The translations under genes were made by a program, and so were the position numbers. Shown piece by piece: positions 16,542-23,926 of a stretch of DNA of 49,516 nucleotides. The stretch is from CAYLHQ01 sp964628935 (lineage in GTDB: Bacteria; Acidobacteriota; Polarisedimenticolia; Polarisedimenticolales; DASRJG01). The stretch spans positions 1-49,516 of the forward strand of contig CAZVOE010000009.1 in NCBI GenBank assembly GCA_964628935.1, given 5' to 3'. The notes below the pieces were generated by a model that searched no databases, had not been told where the DNA came from, and was given only the letters and a program-made list of their open reading frames with translations. Every line of letters starts with the position of its first letter. The stretch's first letter is position 1.

Positions 16542-17831
16542 ATGGGCGACGCGCGAGAAACGGTCGTTCACAAGGACTCGAGCCAACTCAAGCAGAAGCG
16601 GATGATCGCCGAGCACTACTCGCGGCTCGCACGGTCTGCGGAGACCGGGGAAAGGAACGTCTACACCTTCGTCCCGGGGAACCTGACCGAACTCGTGCGG
16701 AGCTTCGGGCTCCTCCCGGTCCTCCCGGAGATCAACGCCCTCCAGTCCGGGATGCGGGGAAAGTCGAAGGACTACATCGCCGCCGCGGAGAAGCTCGGCC
16801 ACTCCGAGGACGTGTGCACGTACGTGAAGTGCGATCTCGGAATGATGAAGTCCGGGAACGTCGGCCCCACGGGGGAGAAACTCCCGAACCCCGATCTCCT
16901 GCTCCTCTCCTACACCGGCTGCTTCACCTTCATGAAGTGGTTCGAGATCTTGCGCGAGGAGTACGACTGCCCGGTCGCGATGCTCCACGTGCCGTATCAA
17001 GGAGACGGGGTCATCACCCCGTCGATGCGCGACTACGTCGTCGAGCAGCTCCGCGCCGAGATCATCCCGGCCTTGGAGCGCGTGTCGGGACGGGCCTACG
17101 ACGAAGATCGGCTCCGCGAGATGCTCGCTCGCTCGGCCGCCGCCGAGGAAGACCTCGTCCACGTCCTTCGCTCCGCGCGCCACCGCCCCTCTCCGATCGA
17201 CGCGTACTTCGGGGGGGTGTACTACCTCGGCCCGATCTTCACCGCCTTCCGCGGAACGGCGGGGGCGGTCGATTACTACCGCGCGCTCCGCGAGGAGATC
17301 GACGGGCGCCTGGCCGCCGGGAAGGGGCCGGTGACCCCCGACGGCGAGCTGACCGAGGAGCGCTTTCGAATCGTCGTCGAGGGGCCGCCGAACTGGACCT
17401 CGTTCCGGGAGTTCTGGAAGATGTTCGCGGACGAGGGGGCCGTCGTCGTCGCTTCCACGTACACGAAGGTCGGGGGGGTCTACGACTTCGGCTTCCGTCA
17501 CGACCCCGCGCGGCCGCTCGAGACCCTCGCCGAGTATTGCATGGGGTGCTACACGAACCTGAACCTCCCGAGCCGGGTCGACATGCTCTGCAAGTACGTG
17601 ATCGAGTACGACGCGGATGGCCTCCTGATCAACTCGATCAAGTCGTGCAACTCGTTCAGCGCGGGCCAGCTGATGATTCTTCGCGAGGTGGAGAACCGCA
17701 CCGGCCGTCCCGGCGGTTTCATCGAGAGCGACCTCGTCGATCCGCGTTACTTCTCGGCGGCCAACATCAAGAACCGCCTCGAGTCGTACTTCCAGATGAT
17801 CGAGCAGAAGCGGCGGAGGGCGACCGCATGA
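16542..17831 (+). CDS. bcrB: Benzoyl-CoA reductase subunit B
   Basis: A 429-residue homologue of BcrC and of 2-hydroxyacyl-CoA dehydratase subunits; BcrB binds benzoyl-CoA and an active-site [4Fe-4S] cluster. Cysteine-bearing conserved stretches are VCTYVKCDLGMM, SYTGCFTFMKW, EYCMGCYTNLNLPSR and NSIKSCNSFSAGQ. The tyrosine-rich FGGVYYLGPIFTAFRG is also typical. It starts 13 bases after bcrC, with a GGGGGA ribosome binding site, and its stop overlaps the bcrA ATG (ATGA at 17828). Confidence 0.94.
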   Translation: MGDARETVVHKDSSQLKQKRMIAEHYSRLARSAETGERNVYTFVPGNLTELVRSFGLLPVLPEINALQSGMRGKSKDYIAAAEKLGHSEDVCTYVKCDLGMMKSGNVGPTGEKLPNPDLLLLSYTGCFTFMKWFEILREEYDCPVAMLHVPYQGDGVITPSMRDYVVEQLRAEIIPALERVSGRAYDEDRLREMLARSAAAEEDLVHVLRSARHRPSPIDAYFGGVYYLGPIFTAFRGTAGAVDYYRALREEIDGRLAAGKGPVTPDGELTEERFRIVVEGPPNWTSFREFWKMFADEGAVVVASTYTKVGGVYDFGFRHDPARPLETLAEYCMGCYTNLNLPSRVDMLCKYVIEYDADGLLINSIKSCNSFSAGQLMILREVENRTGRPGGFIESDLVDPRYFSAANIKNRLESYFQMIEQKRRRATA

Positions 17832-19120
17832 GAATCTCGGTCGGGATCGACCTCGGCTCGACCACCACCAAGGCGGTCGTCCTCGGGGAGGACGGGAAGG
17901 TCCTCGGACGGGGGATCACGAACAGTCGGAGCAACTACAAGGTCGCCTGCGACGTGGCGCTCGGTGAAGCGCTGATCCGCGCGCAATTCGCCCTCGTCGA
18001 CGAGGGGCTCTCGGAGGCCGGGATGGGGGCCGGCCGGCGGGAGACGCTCCTCACCGAACTCGAGCTCGCGTTCCGCGAGCAGCAATACCTCGGGCAGTTG
18101 CACGCGTTCCGGGAGATCCTCTTCCGCACGGCCGAGGGGCGAGAGCGCGAAATCCTCGAGGCGCTCGAGTGGATTCTCGGGAGGATGGAGTCCGAAACGT
18201 CGGAGCTCTTCGCCCAAGGGGCGAACCGCCGCAGCGACTTCTTCCGCGACCTCGCAGGGGCGCGGTACATGACGTTCGCGGAGGAGGCCCGGGAGCGCGG
18301 CGTCCGTTTCGATCCGCTCGTCGGGCTCTTCGACAAGGCGATCCTCGAGGTGGAGAATCTCCCGGCCGAGGAGGGTGCGTTCGCCAAGCACGCCCGCGCC
18401 GCCCTGGCGAGGGTTCCCGGCGCGCCTGCGGGGCTCGCGGCTGCGGTCGAGCGCGCGGCGGGCGTCCCGATGGAAACGGCGTCGACGGTCGGTACGGGGT
18501 ACGGGAGGACGACCCTCCCCTTCCCGAAGGAGCAGATCCGGTCGGAGATCCTCTGCCACGGTCTCGGAGCCCACGCGATGTTCGCGGGGACGCGGACGGT
18601 GCTCGACATCGGAGGACAGGACACGAAGGCGATCCAAGTCGACGAGGCCGGGATCGTCACCTCCTTCCAGATGAACGATCGCTGCGCCGCCGGCTGCGGG
18701 CGTTATCTCGGATACATCGCCGACGAGATGAACGTCGGGGTCCAGGAGCTGGGCCCGATGGCCTGCCGGTCGAACCGTCCGGTCCGCATCAACTCGACGT
18801 GCACCGTGTTCGCGGGGGCCGAACTCCGGGAGCGCCTGTCGCTCGGGGAGAAGCGCGAGGACATCTTGGCGGGGCTCCACCGCGCGATCATCCTCCGAGC
18901 GATGTCGCTCCTCGCGCGTTCGGGCGGGGTGACGAGCGAGTTCACCTTCACCGGCGGGGTCGCGAGGAACCCGGCGGCGGTCGCCGCGCTCGAGCAACTC
19001 GTCCGGGAGAACTACGGCGAGGTGACGATGAACATCTCCCCCGACTCGATCTACACCGGCGCCCTCGGGGCCGCCCTCTTCGCACGGCGCGAGGCGGAGC
19101 GCGCCGGAAGCGAAGCGTGA
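17828..19120 (+). CDS. bcrA: Benzoyl-CoA reductase ATPase subunit A
   Basis: A 430-residue ASKHA-fold ATPase subunit. The phosphate-binding motif is IDLGSTTTKAVVL near the N-terminus, with the second motif DIGGQDTKAIQVD. Bridging-cluster cysteines are in NDRCAAGCGRYLG and NSTCTVFAGAEL, and the helix-cluster-helix arrangement matches the activators of 2-hydroxyglutaryl-CoA dehydratase. The extra region at about residues 60-215 separates BcrA from the shorter BcrD. It couples ATP hydrolysis to low-potential electron transfer toward BcrBC. GGVARNPA is the adenosine motif. Confidence 0.94.
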   Translation: MRISVGIDLGSTTTKAVVLGEDGKVLGRGITNSRSNYKVACDVALGEALIRAQFALVDEGLSEAGMGAGRRETLLTELELAFREQQYLGQLHAFREILFRTAEGREREILEALEWILGRMESETSELFAQGANRRSDFFRDLAGARYMTFAEEARERGVRFDPLVGLFDKAILEVENLPAEEGAFAKHARAALARVPGAPAGLAAAVERAAGVPMETASTVGTGYGRTTLPFPKEQIRSEILCHGLGAHAMFAGTRTVLDIGGQDTKAIQVDEAGIVTSFQMNDRCAAGCGRYLGYIADEMNVGVQELGPMACRSNRPVRINSTCTVFAGAELRERLSLGEKREDILAGLHRAIILRAMSLLARSGGVTSEFTFTGGVARNPAAVAALEQLVRENYGEVTMNISPDSIYTGALGAALFARREAERAGSEA

Positions 19121-19130
19121 GGAGGACGTC

Positions 19131-20009
19131 GTGACCGCTCGGCTCCCCGAAACGATCCGTGTCGCCGGGGTCGATGTCGGCTCCGCCGCCGTCAAGGTCG
19201 TGGTGCTCGACGAGTCCGAGGGGGGCGAGGCGGTCGTCCGGGCCTCCCTCGGCGAGAGGATCCGGCGGCGCGATCCGCAGAAGGTCGCGCGCGAGGCGTT
19301 CGATCGCGCGCTCGCCGAGGCCGGGACTTCGCCGGGAGACCTCGCCTACGTCGCCACGACCGGCGAGGGCGAGATGGTCGACTTTCGAACCGGCCACTTC
19401 TACGGAATGACGACCCACGCGCGGGGCGCGCTTTTCCTCGACCCCGAGGCCCGCGCCGTCGTGGACATCGGGGCGCTCCACGCGCGCGCGGTCCTCATGG
19501 ACGGGCGAGCGCGCGTCCTCGGCTACCGGATGACGAGTCAGTGCGCGTCGGGTTCGGGACAGTTCCTCGAAAACATCTGTCGCTACCTGGGGATCACGAT
19601 CGACGAAATCGGGCCGCTGTCGCTCCAAGCCGACGACCCCGAGGCTTGTTCCTCGATCTGCGCGGTGCTCGCCGAGACCGACGTGATCAACATGGTGTCC
19701 CGCGGGGTCGCCGCCGCGAACATCATCAAGGGGATCCACCAGTCGATGGCGGGGCGCTACATGCGCCTTCTCCTCTCCGCCGGGGCGACGGGCGTCGTGC
19801 TCGTGACGGGAGGGCTCGCCGCCGACATCGGCCTCCTCCAGGCCCTTCGCGAGGTCGCCGACACGCAGAAGGCGAAGGGGCGCATCGAGATCCGGGCCCA
19901 TCCCGAATCGGCCCTCGCCGGGGCGTACGGCGCCGCGCTCTGGGGGGCGTTCCGGGCGAGGAGGCTCGCGCGCGAAGGGATCGCGTTCGCGCCCGGGGCC
20001 GACGCGTGA
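19131..20009 (+). CDS. bcrD: Benzoyl-CoA reductase ATPase subunit D
   Basis: A 292-residue ASKHA-fold protein, the second ATPase subunit, which shares a [4Fe-4S] cluster with BcrA. Motifs are VDVGSAAVKVVVLD (phosphate 1), DIGALHARAV (phosphate 2), cluster cysteines in SQCASGSGQFLENIC and SSICAVLAETDV, and VTGGLAADIG (adenosine). The DIGALHARAV motif departs from the usual DIGGQD, which is normal for BcrD-type subunits. The GTG at 19131 has GGAGG five bases upstream. The stop overlaps the SDR start (GTGA at 20006). Confidence 0.93.
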   Translation: MTARLPETIRVAGVDVGSAAVKVVVLDESEGGEAVVRASLGERIRRRDPQKVAREAFDRALAEAGTSPGDLAYVATTGEGEMVDFRTGHFYGMTTHARGALFLDPEARAVVDIGALHARAVLMDGRARVLGYRMTSQCASGSGQFLENICRYLGITIDEIGPLSLQADDPEACSSICAVLAETDVINMVSRGVAAANIIKGIHQSMAGRYMRLLLSAGATGVVLVTGGLAADIGLLQALREVADTQKAKGRIEIRAHPESALAGAYGAALWGAFRARRLAREGIAFAPGADA

Positions 20010-20749
20010 GCGCGCTCCCTCCCCTCGGCAGCCTCCTCTCCCTCGAGGGGCGGGCCGCGATCGTGACCGGCGGAGCGGGTGGAATCGGAGCGGTGGTCGC
20101 CTCGCGACTCGTCGAAGCCGGCGCGCGCGTCGCCTGTCTCGACCGGCCGGGGTCGCCCGGGGTCGCGGGGACGACGCCGCTCCCGTGCGATCTCCGCGAA
20201 CCGCGGGCGGTCGAGGCGGCCTTGACGCGCCTCGACGCGGTGTTCGGGAGGCTCGATACGGTCGTTCACGCCGCCGGGATCGTGCGGGACGGCGTCCTTT
20301 GGAAGCTCTCCGACGACGACTGGGCGGAGGTGATGCGGGTCAACCTCGACTCCGCCTTCCTCGTCCTCCGCGGGGCGGTTCCTCGCCTGCGCCGGGCTGG
20401 CGGGGGATCGATCGTCCTCGTCTCCTCGATCAACGGGGAGCGGGGGAAATACGGCCAGGCGAACTACGCCGCCAGCAAGGCCGGGCTCAACGCGCTCGCT
20501 CGGACCGCGGCCCGCGAACTCGGCGGATTCGGGATCCGCGTCAACGCGGTCGCCCCCGGGTTCATCCGGACGCCCATGACCGAGACCCTTCCGGACGAGG
20601 TCCGAAAAAAGGCGATGGCCGAAACGGTCCTCGGCCGCACCGGGGAGCCCGACGACGTCGCGCGAGTGGTCCTTTTCCTGGTTTCGGACCTGGCCCGCCA
20701 CGTGACGGGGCAGGTCGTGCGGGTGGACGGCGGGCAACTCATCGGCTGA
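20006..20749 (+). CDS. Short-chain dehydrogenase/reductase (FabG-like)
   Basis: A 247-residue classical SDR. The cofactor motif is TGGAGGIG, followed by HAAG in place of NNAG, the catalytic serine in VSSINGERG and the YAASK tyrosine-lysine pair. The C-terminus VTGQVVRVDGGQLIG is FabG-like. In this operon the likely substrate is a 3-hydroxyacyl-CoA such as 3-hydroxypimelyl-CoA, the Oah product, but R. palustris BadH (an SDR acting on 2-hydroxycyclohexanecarboxyl-CoA) shows other options. It overlaps bcrD by GTGA and precedes the GNAT gene by 24 bases. Confidence 0.88.
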   Translation: MSALPPLGSLLSLEGRAAIVTGGAGGIGAVVASRLVEAGARVACLDRPGSPGVAGTTPLPCDLREPRAVEAALTRLDAVFGRLDTVVHAAGIVRDGVLWKLSDDDWAEVMRVNLDSAFLVLRGAVPRLRRAGGGSIVLVSSINGERGKYGQANYAASKAGLNALARTAARELGGFGIRVNAVAPGFIRTPMTETLPDEVRKKAMAETVLGRTGEPDDVARVVLFLVSDLARHVTGQVVRVDGGQLIG

Positions 20750-20773
20750 TCGCGGGACGGCATGGAGGCGACG

Positions 20774-21247
20774 ATGGAACGCTCGGAGACGGCCACGGAC
20801 ACGGTGCTGGTGCGGGGGCTCCGCCCCGAGGACCTCGAAGCGGTGATCGCCCTCGACGCCAAGATCGTCGGGCGGCGACGCGAGGAGTACTTCAAGGTCA
20901 AGCTCCGGCAGAACCTCGCGGAGACCGGCATCAAGGTCTCGCTCGCCGCCGAAATCGACGGGTGCTTCGGTGGGTTCCTCCTCGCCCGGGTCTACTACGG
21001 GGAGTTCGGGACGATGGAACCGGTCGCCGTGCTCGACACCCTCGGGGTCCATCCCGATTTCCGGCAGCGAGGGGTAGGCACCGCGCTCCTGCGGCAGCTC
21101 CGCAGGAACCTCGGCGCTCTCCGGGTTTCCCGCCTCCAGACCGAAGTCGGCTGGGACAACCAGGAACTGCTCTCGTTTTTCCATCGGGAAGGGTTCCGCC
21201 CGGCCGCGAGGCTCTGCCTCGATCTCGACCTCGGCCCGGAGCGATGA
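20774..21247 (+). CDS. GNAT-family N-acetyltransferase (second copy, BadL-like context)
   Basis: A 157-residue GNAT protein; the acetyl-CoA motif is LGVHPDFRQRGVGTALLRQLRR and the C-terminal motif LLSFFHREGF. The ATG at 20774 is preferred to the in-frame ATG at 20762 because the latter sits inside the GGAGG ribosome binding site that precedes 20774 by five bases. It is a paralogue of the GNAT at 14116. Its stop overlaps the start of an Rrf2 repressor (ATGA at 21244). In R. palustris the GNAT BadL makes an acetylated aminobenzoate that releases the Rrf2 repressor BadM; the same pairing here suggests the same logic, but orthology has not been tested. Confidence 0.87.
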   Translation: MERSETATDTVLVRGLRPEDLEAVIALDAKIVGRRREEYFKVKLRQNLAETGIKVSLAAEIDGCFGGFLLARVYYGEFGTMEPVAVLDTLGVHPDFRQRGVGTALLRQLRRNLGALRVSRLQTEVGWDNQELLSFFHREGFRPAARLCLDLDLGPER

Positions 21248-21651
21248 ACGGTCATTCCAAGAGCGCGGTCTACGCCCTCCACGCCGCTCTCGAACTGGCC
21301 CGGGCCGGGGAGGGAGAGCCGGTGACCGCCGCGGGCGTTGCGGCGCGCTACGCCATTCCCCCCGCCGTGATGGCGAAAGTTTTCCAGCATCTCGTGCGCG
21401 CGGGACTCGTGACGGGGTTCCGGGGATCGCGAGGGGGATACCGCCTGGCGCGGTCCGCCGCGAGGATCACCGTCCTCGAAGTGCTCGACGTTTTCGACGC
21501 GAAGCGCGTCGAGGAGTCGGTCCCGTACGAACCGCGTCTGCGTCGGCTGTTCGACGAGGTGGACGAGTTGGTTCGATGCACCTACGCATCGATCACGCTC
21601 GCCACCCTGGCAGGGCGCCGTTCCCCCGAAGATCTGGAAAGACGACAATAG
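21244..21651 (+). CDS. Rrf2-family transcriptional regulator (BadM-like context)
   Basis: A 135-residue winged-helix Rrf2 protein. The helix-turn-helix is TAAGVAARYAIPPAVMAKVF and the wing is GSRGGYRLAR. There is a single cysteine (Cys112), so the three-cysteine iron-sulfur site of IscR/NsrR members is absent; it must sense something other than a canonical cluster. The ATG overlaps the GNAT stop, so regulator and enzyme are produced together. A likely target is the dyad over the -35 box of the had promoter (11885-11897), giving autoregulation of the operon. BadM of R. palustris is the obvious comparison. Confidence 0.87.
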   Translation: MNGHSKSAVYALHAALELARAGEGEPVTAAGVAARYAIPPAVMAKVFQHLVRAGLVTGFRGSRGGYRLARSAARITVLEVLDVFDAKRVEESVPYEPRLRRLFDEVDELVRCTYASITLATLAGRRSPEDLERRQ

Positions 21652-21674
21652 ATCTAATCGAAGATCACAGTTTT
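21651..21674 (+). terminator. Weak intrinsic terminator after the benzoyl-CoA operon
   Basis: GATCT (21651-21655) pairs with AGATC (21662-21666) immediately after the Rrf2 stop, followed four bases later by TTTTCTT. The stem is short and AT-rich. Confidence 0.35.
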
Positions 21675-21802
21675 CTTCGTCCAACTCCTGCCGGCAACCC
21701 GTGTACTCCGTATAGTGAAGGCCCGATCGGATGCAACGTCCGATGGCCCGACCCTATATTCGCCACGCTTCCGGCCAGAAGCCGGTACCAGAGGAACGAA
21801 CG

Positions 21803-22174
21803 ATGGCCATACCGATGCCGCGGACCCGGAGAACCCTGGACCGCCATCGCGTGCACGAGGGGATCCGCGCGGAAGCCACGTTCCTTTGGCCCGCCCGGAG
21901 CGGACGCCGTGTCGTCGCCGCCCTCCGGGACGTTTCCTACGCGGGAATCTCGCTCGTCTTGGCGGAGAGACTCCCCGGCCTCGAGGTGGGGGAGTGCTTG
22001 AAGGGGGTCAACGTCGCCCTCGACGACATCCACTTCGGCGGGGAACTGCTGGTGATGCACCTCACCCCGTCGCCTTCGGGTGGCATCCTCTGCGGGGGTT
22101 TGTTCTATCCGGTGCGGGACGCCGATGTCCTCGCGCTCCGCAGGGTCGTCCGCCGTCTCGAAACGGGGCGCTGA
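21803..22174 (+). CDS. PilZ-like domain protein
   Basis: A 123-residue protein with a single PilZ-type domain: an N-terminal Arg-rich stretch (RTRRTLDRHRVHEG) and the D-x-S-x-x-G motif in LRDVSYAGISLVL, which in the family bind cyclic di-GMP. The first motif is not a perfect RxxxR-type match, so ligand binding is uncertain. The ATG at 21803 is preferred to 21731 because of GAGGAAC upstream and because the N-terminal extension looks non-coding. The upstream 151-base spacer holds a TATAGT box near 21710 but no good -35. Confidence 0.7.
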   Translation: MAIPMPRTRRTLDRHRVHEGIRAEATFLWPARSGRRVVAALRDVSYAGISLVLAERLPGLEVGECLKGVNVALDDIHFGGELLVMHLTPSPSGGILCGGLFYPVRDADVLALRRVVRRLETGR

Positions 22175-22194
22175 CGCCGCTCCGTTCCTTCCCG

Positions 22195-22887
22195 TCAGGT
22201 CCCGCTCCTGCCGCTTCCTCCGCTCGCGATCCCCCGGAATCGAGCGAGCAAACGCGTCTGCTCCTCGAACGCACGCGACTCGCGAGGATCCTCCGGGATC
22301 GACCGCGTGCGCAGAAAGGAAGCGCCGGCCTCCGGGTGGAACTGAACGCCGAAGATCGGAAGGCTCTCGTGTTCGAGAGCGTCGATCTCCACGGCCGGCC
22401 GCCGGGCCACCGCGCGAAAGCCGGCGGGAACGGACTTCGCCTCCTCCCCGTGGCTCGCGACGACCCGGAGCGTGCCCCCGCCGGGGACGAGGCGGCAGTC
22501 GGCGAACCGGCACTCCTGAATCCCCCGTTCCTCGTGGCCGTCCGGGTGGACTCTTCCCACCGGTGCTCCCGCGACGGCGGCGATCAGCTGATGCCCGAAG
22601 CAGATCCCGAGGAGCGGGAGCGGCACCGTTCCCGTCACGATGGGGGAGAGCCACGCCCTCAGGTCCCGGAGCCACGGGACGTCGTCGCGGACCGAAGCCC
22701 GCGAGCCCATCACCACGACCGCGGCGGCGTGATACCCGTCGCCGGGGCGCGGGCCGGATCCGGGGTCGAGGGCGGGGCGCACGACCCGGCGCGGGCCGGG
22801 CCAATCCCCCACAATCGCGTCGACCCCCTCGTCTTCGGGCCACACGATCGACGGATCGATGATCAGCAGTCGACGGAGCGCGCTCAC
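22195..22887 (-). CDS. Class I glutamine amidotransferase (GMP synthase-like)
   Basis: A 230-residue stand-alone GATase1 domain. The nucleophile is Cys96 in GICFGHQL, and the other triad residues are His184 and Glu186 in FGVQFHPE. AVVVMGSRASVRDD near residue 57 and VVASHGEEAKSVP are typical of GuaA-like single-domain proteins of unknown substrate, some of which act on gamma-glutamyl compounds. There is no synthetase domain. The GTG at 22887 has GGAGG five bases upstream. It converges on the PilZ gene 20 bases away and diverges from the DUF4097 gene. Confidence 0.87.
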   Translation of the reverse strand: MSALRRLLIIDPSIVWPEDEGVDAIVGDWPGPRRVVRPALDPGSGPRPGDGYHAAAVVVMGSRASVRDDVPWLRDLRAWLSPIVTGTVPLPLLGICFGHQLIAAVAGAPVGRVHPDGHEERGIQECRFADCRLVPGGGTLRVVASHGEEAKSVPAGFRAVARRPAVEIDALEHESLPIFGVQFHPEAGASFLRTRSIPEDPRESRAFEEQTRLLARFRGIASGGSGRSGT

Positions 22888-23028
22888 GAGGTCCTCCGAA
22901 TTCGCGGACGATACCGCTCCGTCCGGACACCGTCCACGACCGCTCGCCTCGCCCGGCCGCCCGCCCGCCGTTCCGATGCGGCGTCGGGGCCTGCGGTGCC
23001 GTAGGCTCGCGACGACGGAGGAACGACG

Positions 23029-23925
23029 ATGAGAAAGATCGGACTCCCAGCGTTCGCCTTCGCCGCCGTGCTGTCCGCGCTCCCGGCGGCGGCCCAGACC
23101 CGGATCGAACGGAATCTGACCCTCGAACCCGGTGGTCGCGTCGAGGTCGACACCGACGCGGGAGCCGTGGTCGTCCTCGGAGCGTCGCGAAACGGCGTCC
23201 GGGTCGTGGTGACGTCGAAGTCCCCCGACCTCGAGAGGTACTGGGAGTTCCGATTCGAGGAGACCCCCGGCCTCGTCCGGGTCGTCGCGGATCGAAAGGG
23301 GGAGTCGCGTCTTTTCTCGAGGATCCCTTCCCCGTCGTTCGAGCTCGAGGTTCCCGAGCGGTCCTCGGTGGGCGTCGATACCGCCGGAGGGTCCGTCCGC
23401 GTGGACGGGGTCGAGGGCGTCGTCGAAGTCGACACCGCGGGCGGGAGCATCGAAGTGACGAACGTCCGGGGGAACGCGACGCTCGACACGGCGGGGGGCG
23501 GGATCGACGTCCGAGACCTCGACGGGGCCCTCGTCGCCGACACCTCCGGCGGTTCGATCCACATCGAGCGTGTCTCCGGCGATGCGTCCGCCGACACGTC
23601 CGGCGGGTCGATCACCGTGAGGGAAGCCGGGGGCCGGGTCGTCGCCGATACGGCCGGCGGATCGATCGAGGTCGTCTTCGCCCGTGGGAACGCGAAGGGC
23701 GGGACGATCGAGACGATGGGGGGGAACATCTTCATCCGCGTCGACCCGGCGGTGGGCCTCGACATCGACGCCTCCACGCTCGGGGGGGCGGTGTCGTCGG
23801 GTCTGCCGGTCCGGGTCCAAGGGACGGCGAAGCGCGGCAGCCTGCGCGGCAAGCTCGGCCCCGGAGGGGCGATGCTCTCCGCCTCGTCGATGGGCGGATC
23901 GATCCGGATCGAGTCGATCGACTAG
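23029..23925 (+). CDS. Exported DUF4097-type beta-strand repeat protein
   Basis: A 298-residue protein with a signal peptide (MRKIGLPAFAFAAVLSALPA, cleaved after AAAQ) and a repetitive body of short beta-strand repeats. DTAGGS or DTSGGS recurs about every 20 residues (VDTAGGSVRVDG, VDTAGGSIEVTN, ADTSGGSIHIER), as in DUF4097/putative adhesin beta-solenoids. The role is unknown; surface or periplasmic location is inferred from the signal. The ATG follows GGAGGAACGACG. It ends one base before the converging peptidase gene. Confidence 0.82.
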   Translation: MRKIGLPAFAFAAVLSALPAAAQTRIERNLTLEPGGRVEVDTDAGAVVVLGASRNGVRVVVTSKSPDLERYWEFRFEETPGLVRVVADRKGESRLFSRIPSPSFELEVPERSSVGVDTAGGSVRVDGVEGVVEVDTAGGSIEVTNVRGNATLDTAGGGIDVRDLDGALVADTSGGSIHIERVSGDASADTSGGSITVREAGGRVVADTAGGSIEVVFARGNAKGGTIETMGGNIFIRVDPAVGLDIDASTLGGAVSSGLPVRVQGTAKRGSLRGKLGPGGAMLSASSMGGSIRIESID

Positions 23926-23926
23926 G

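Noticed and set aside
23370..23690. Tandem DNA repeats suggesting a CRISPR or satellite
   Set aside because: The periodicity is the coding of DTAGGS protein repeats, with variable spacing and no conserved direct DNA repeat.
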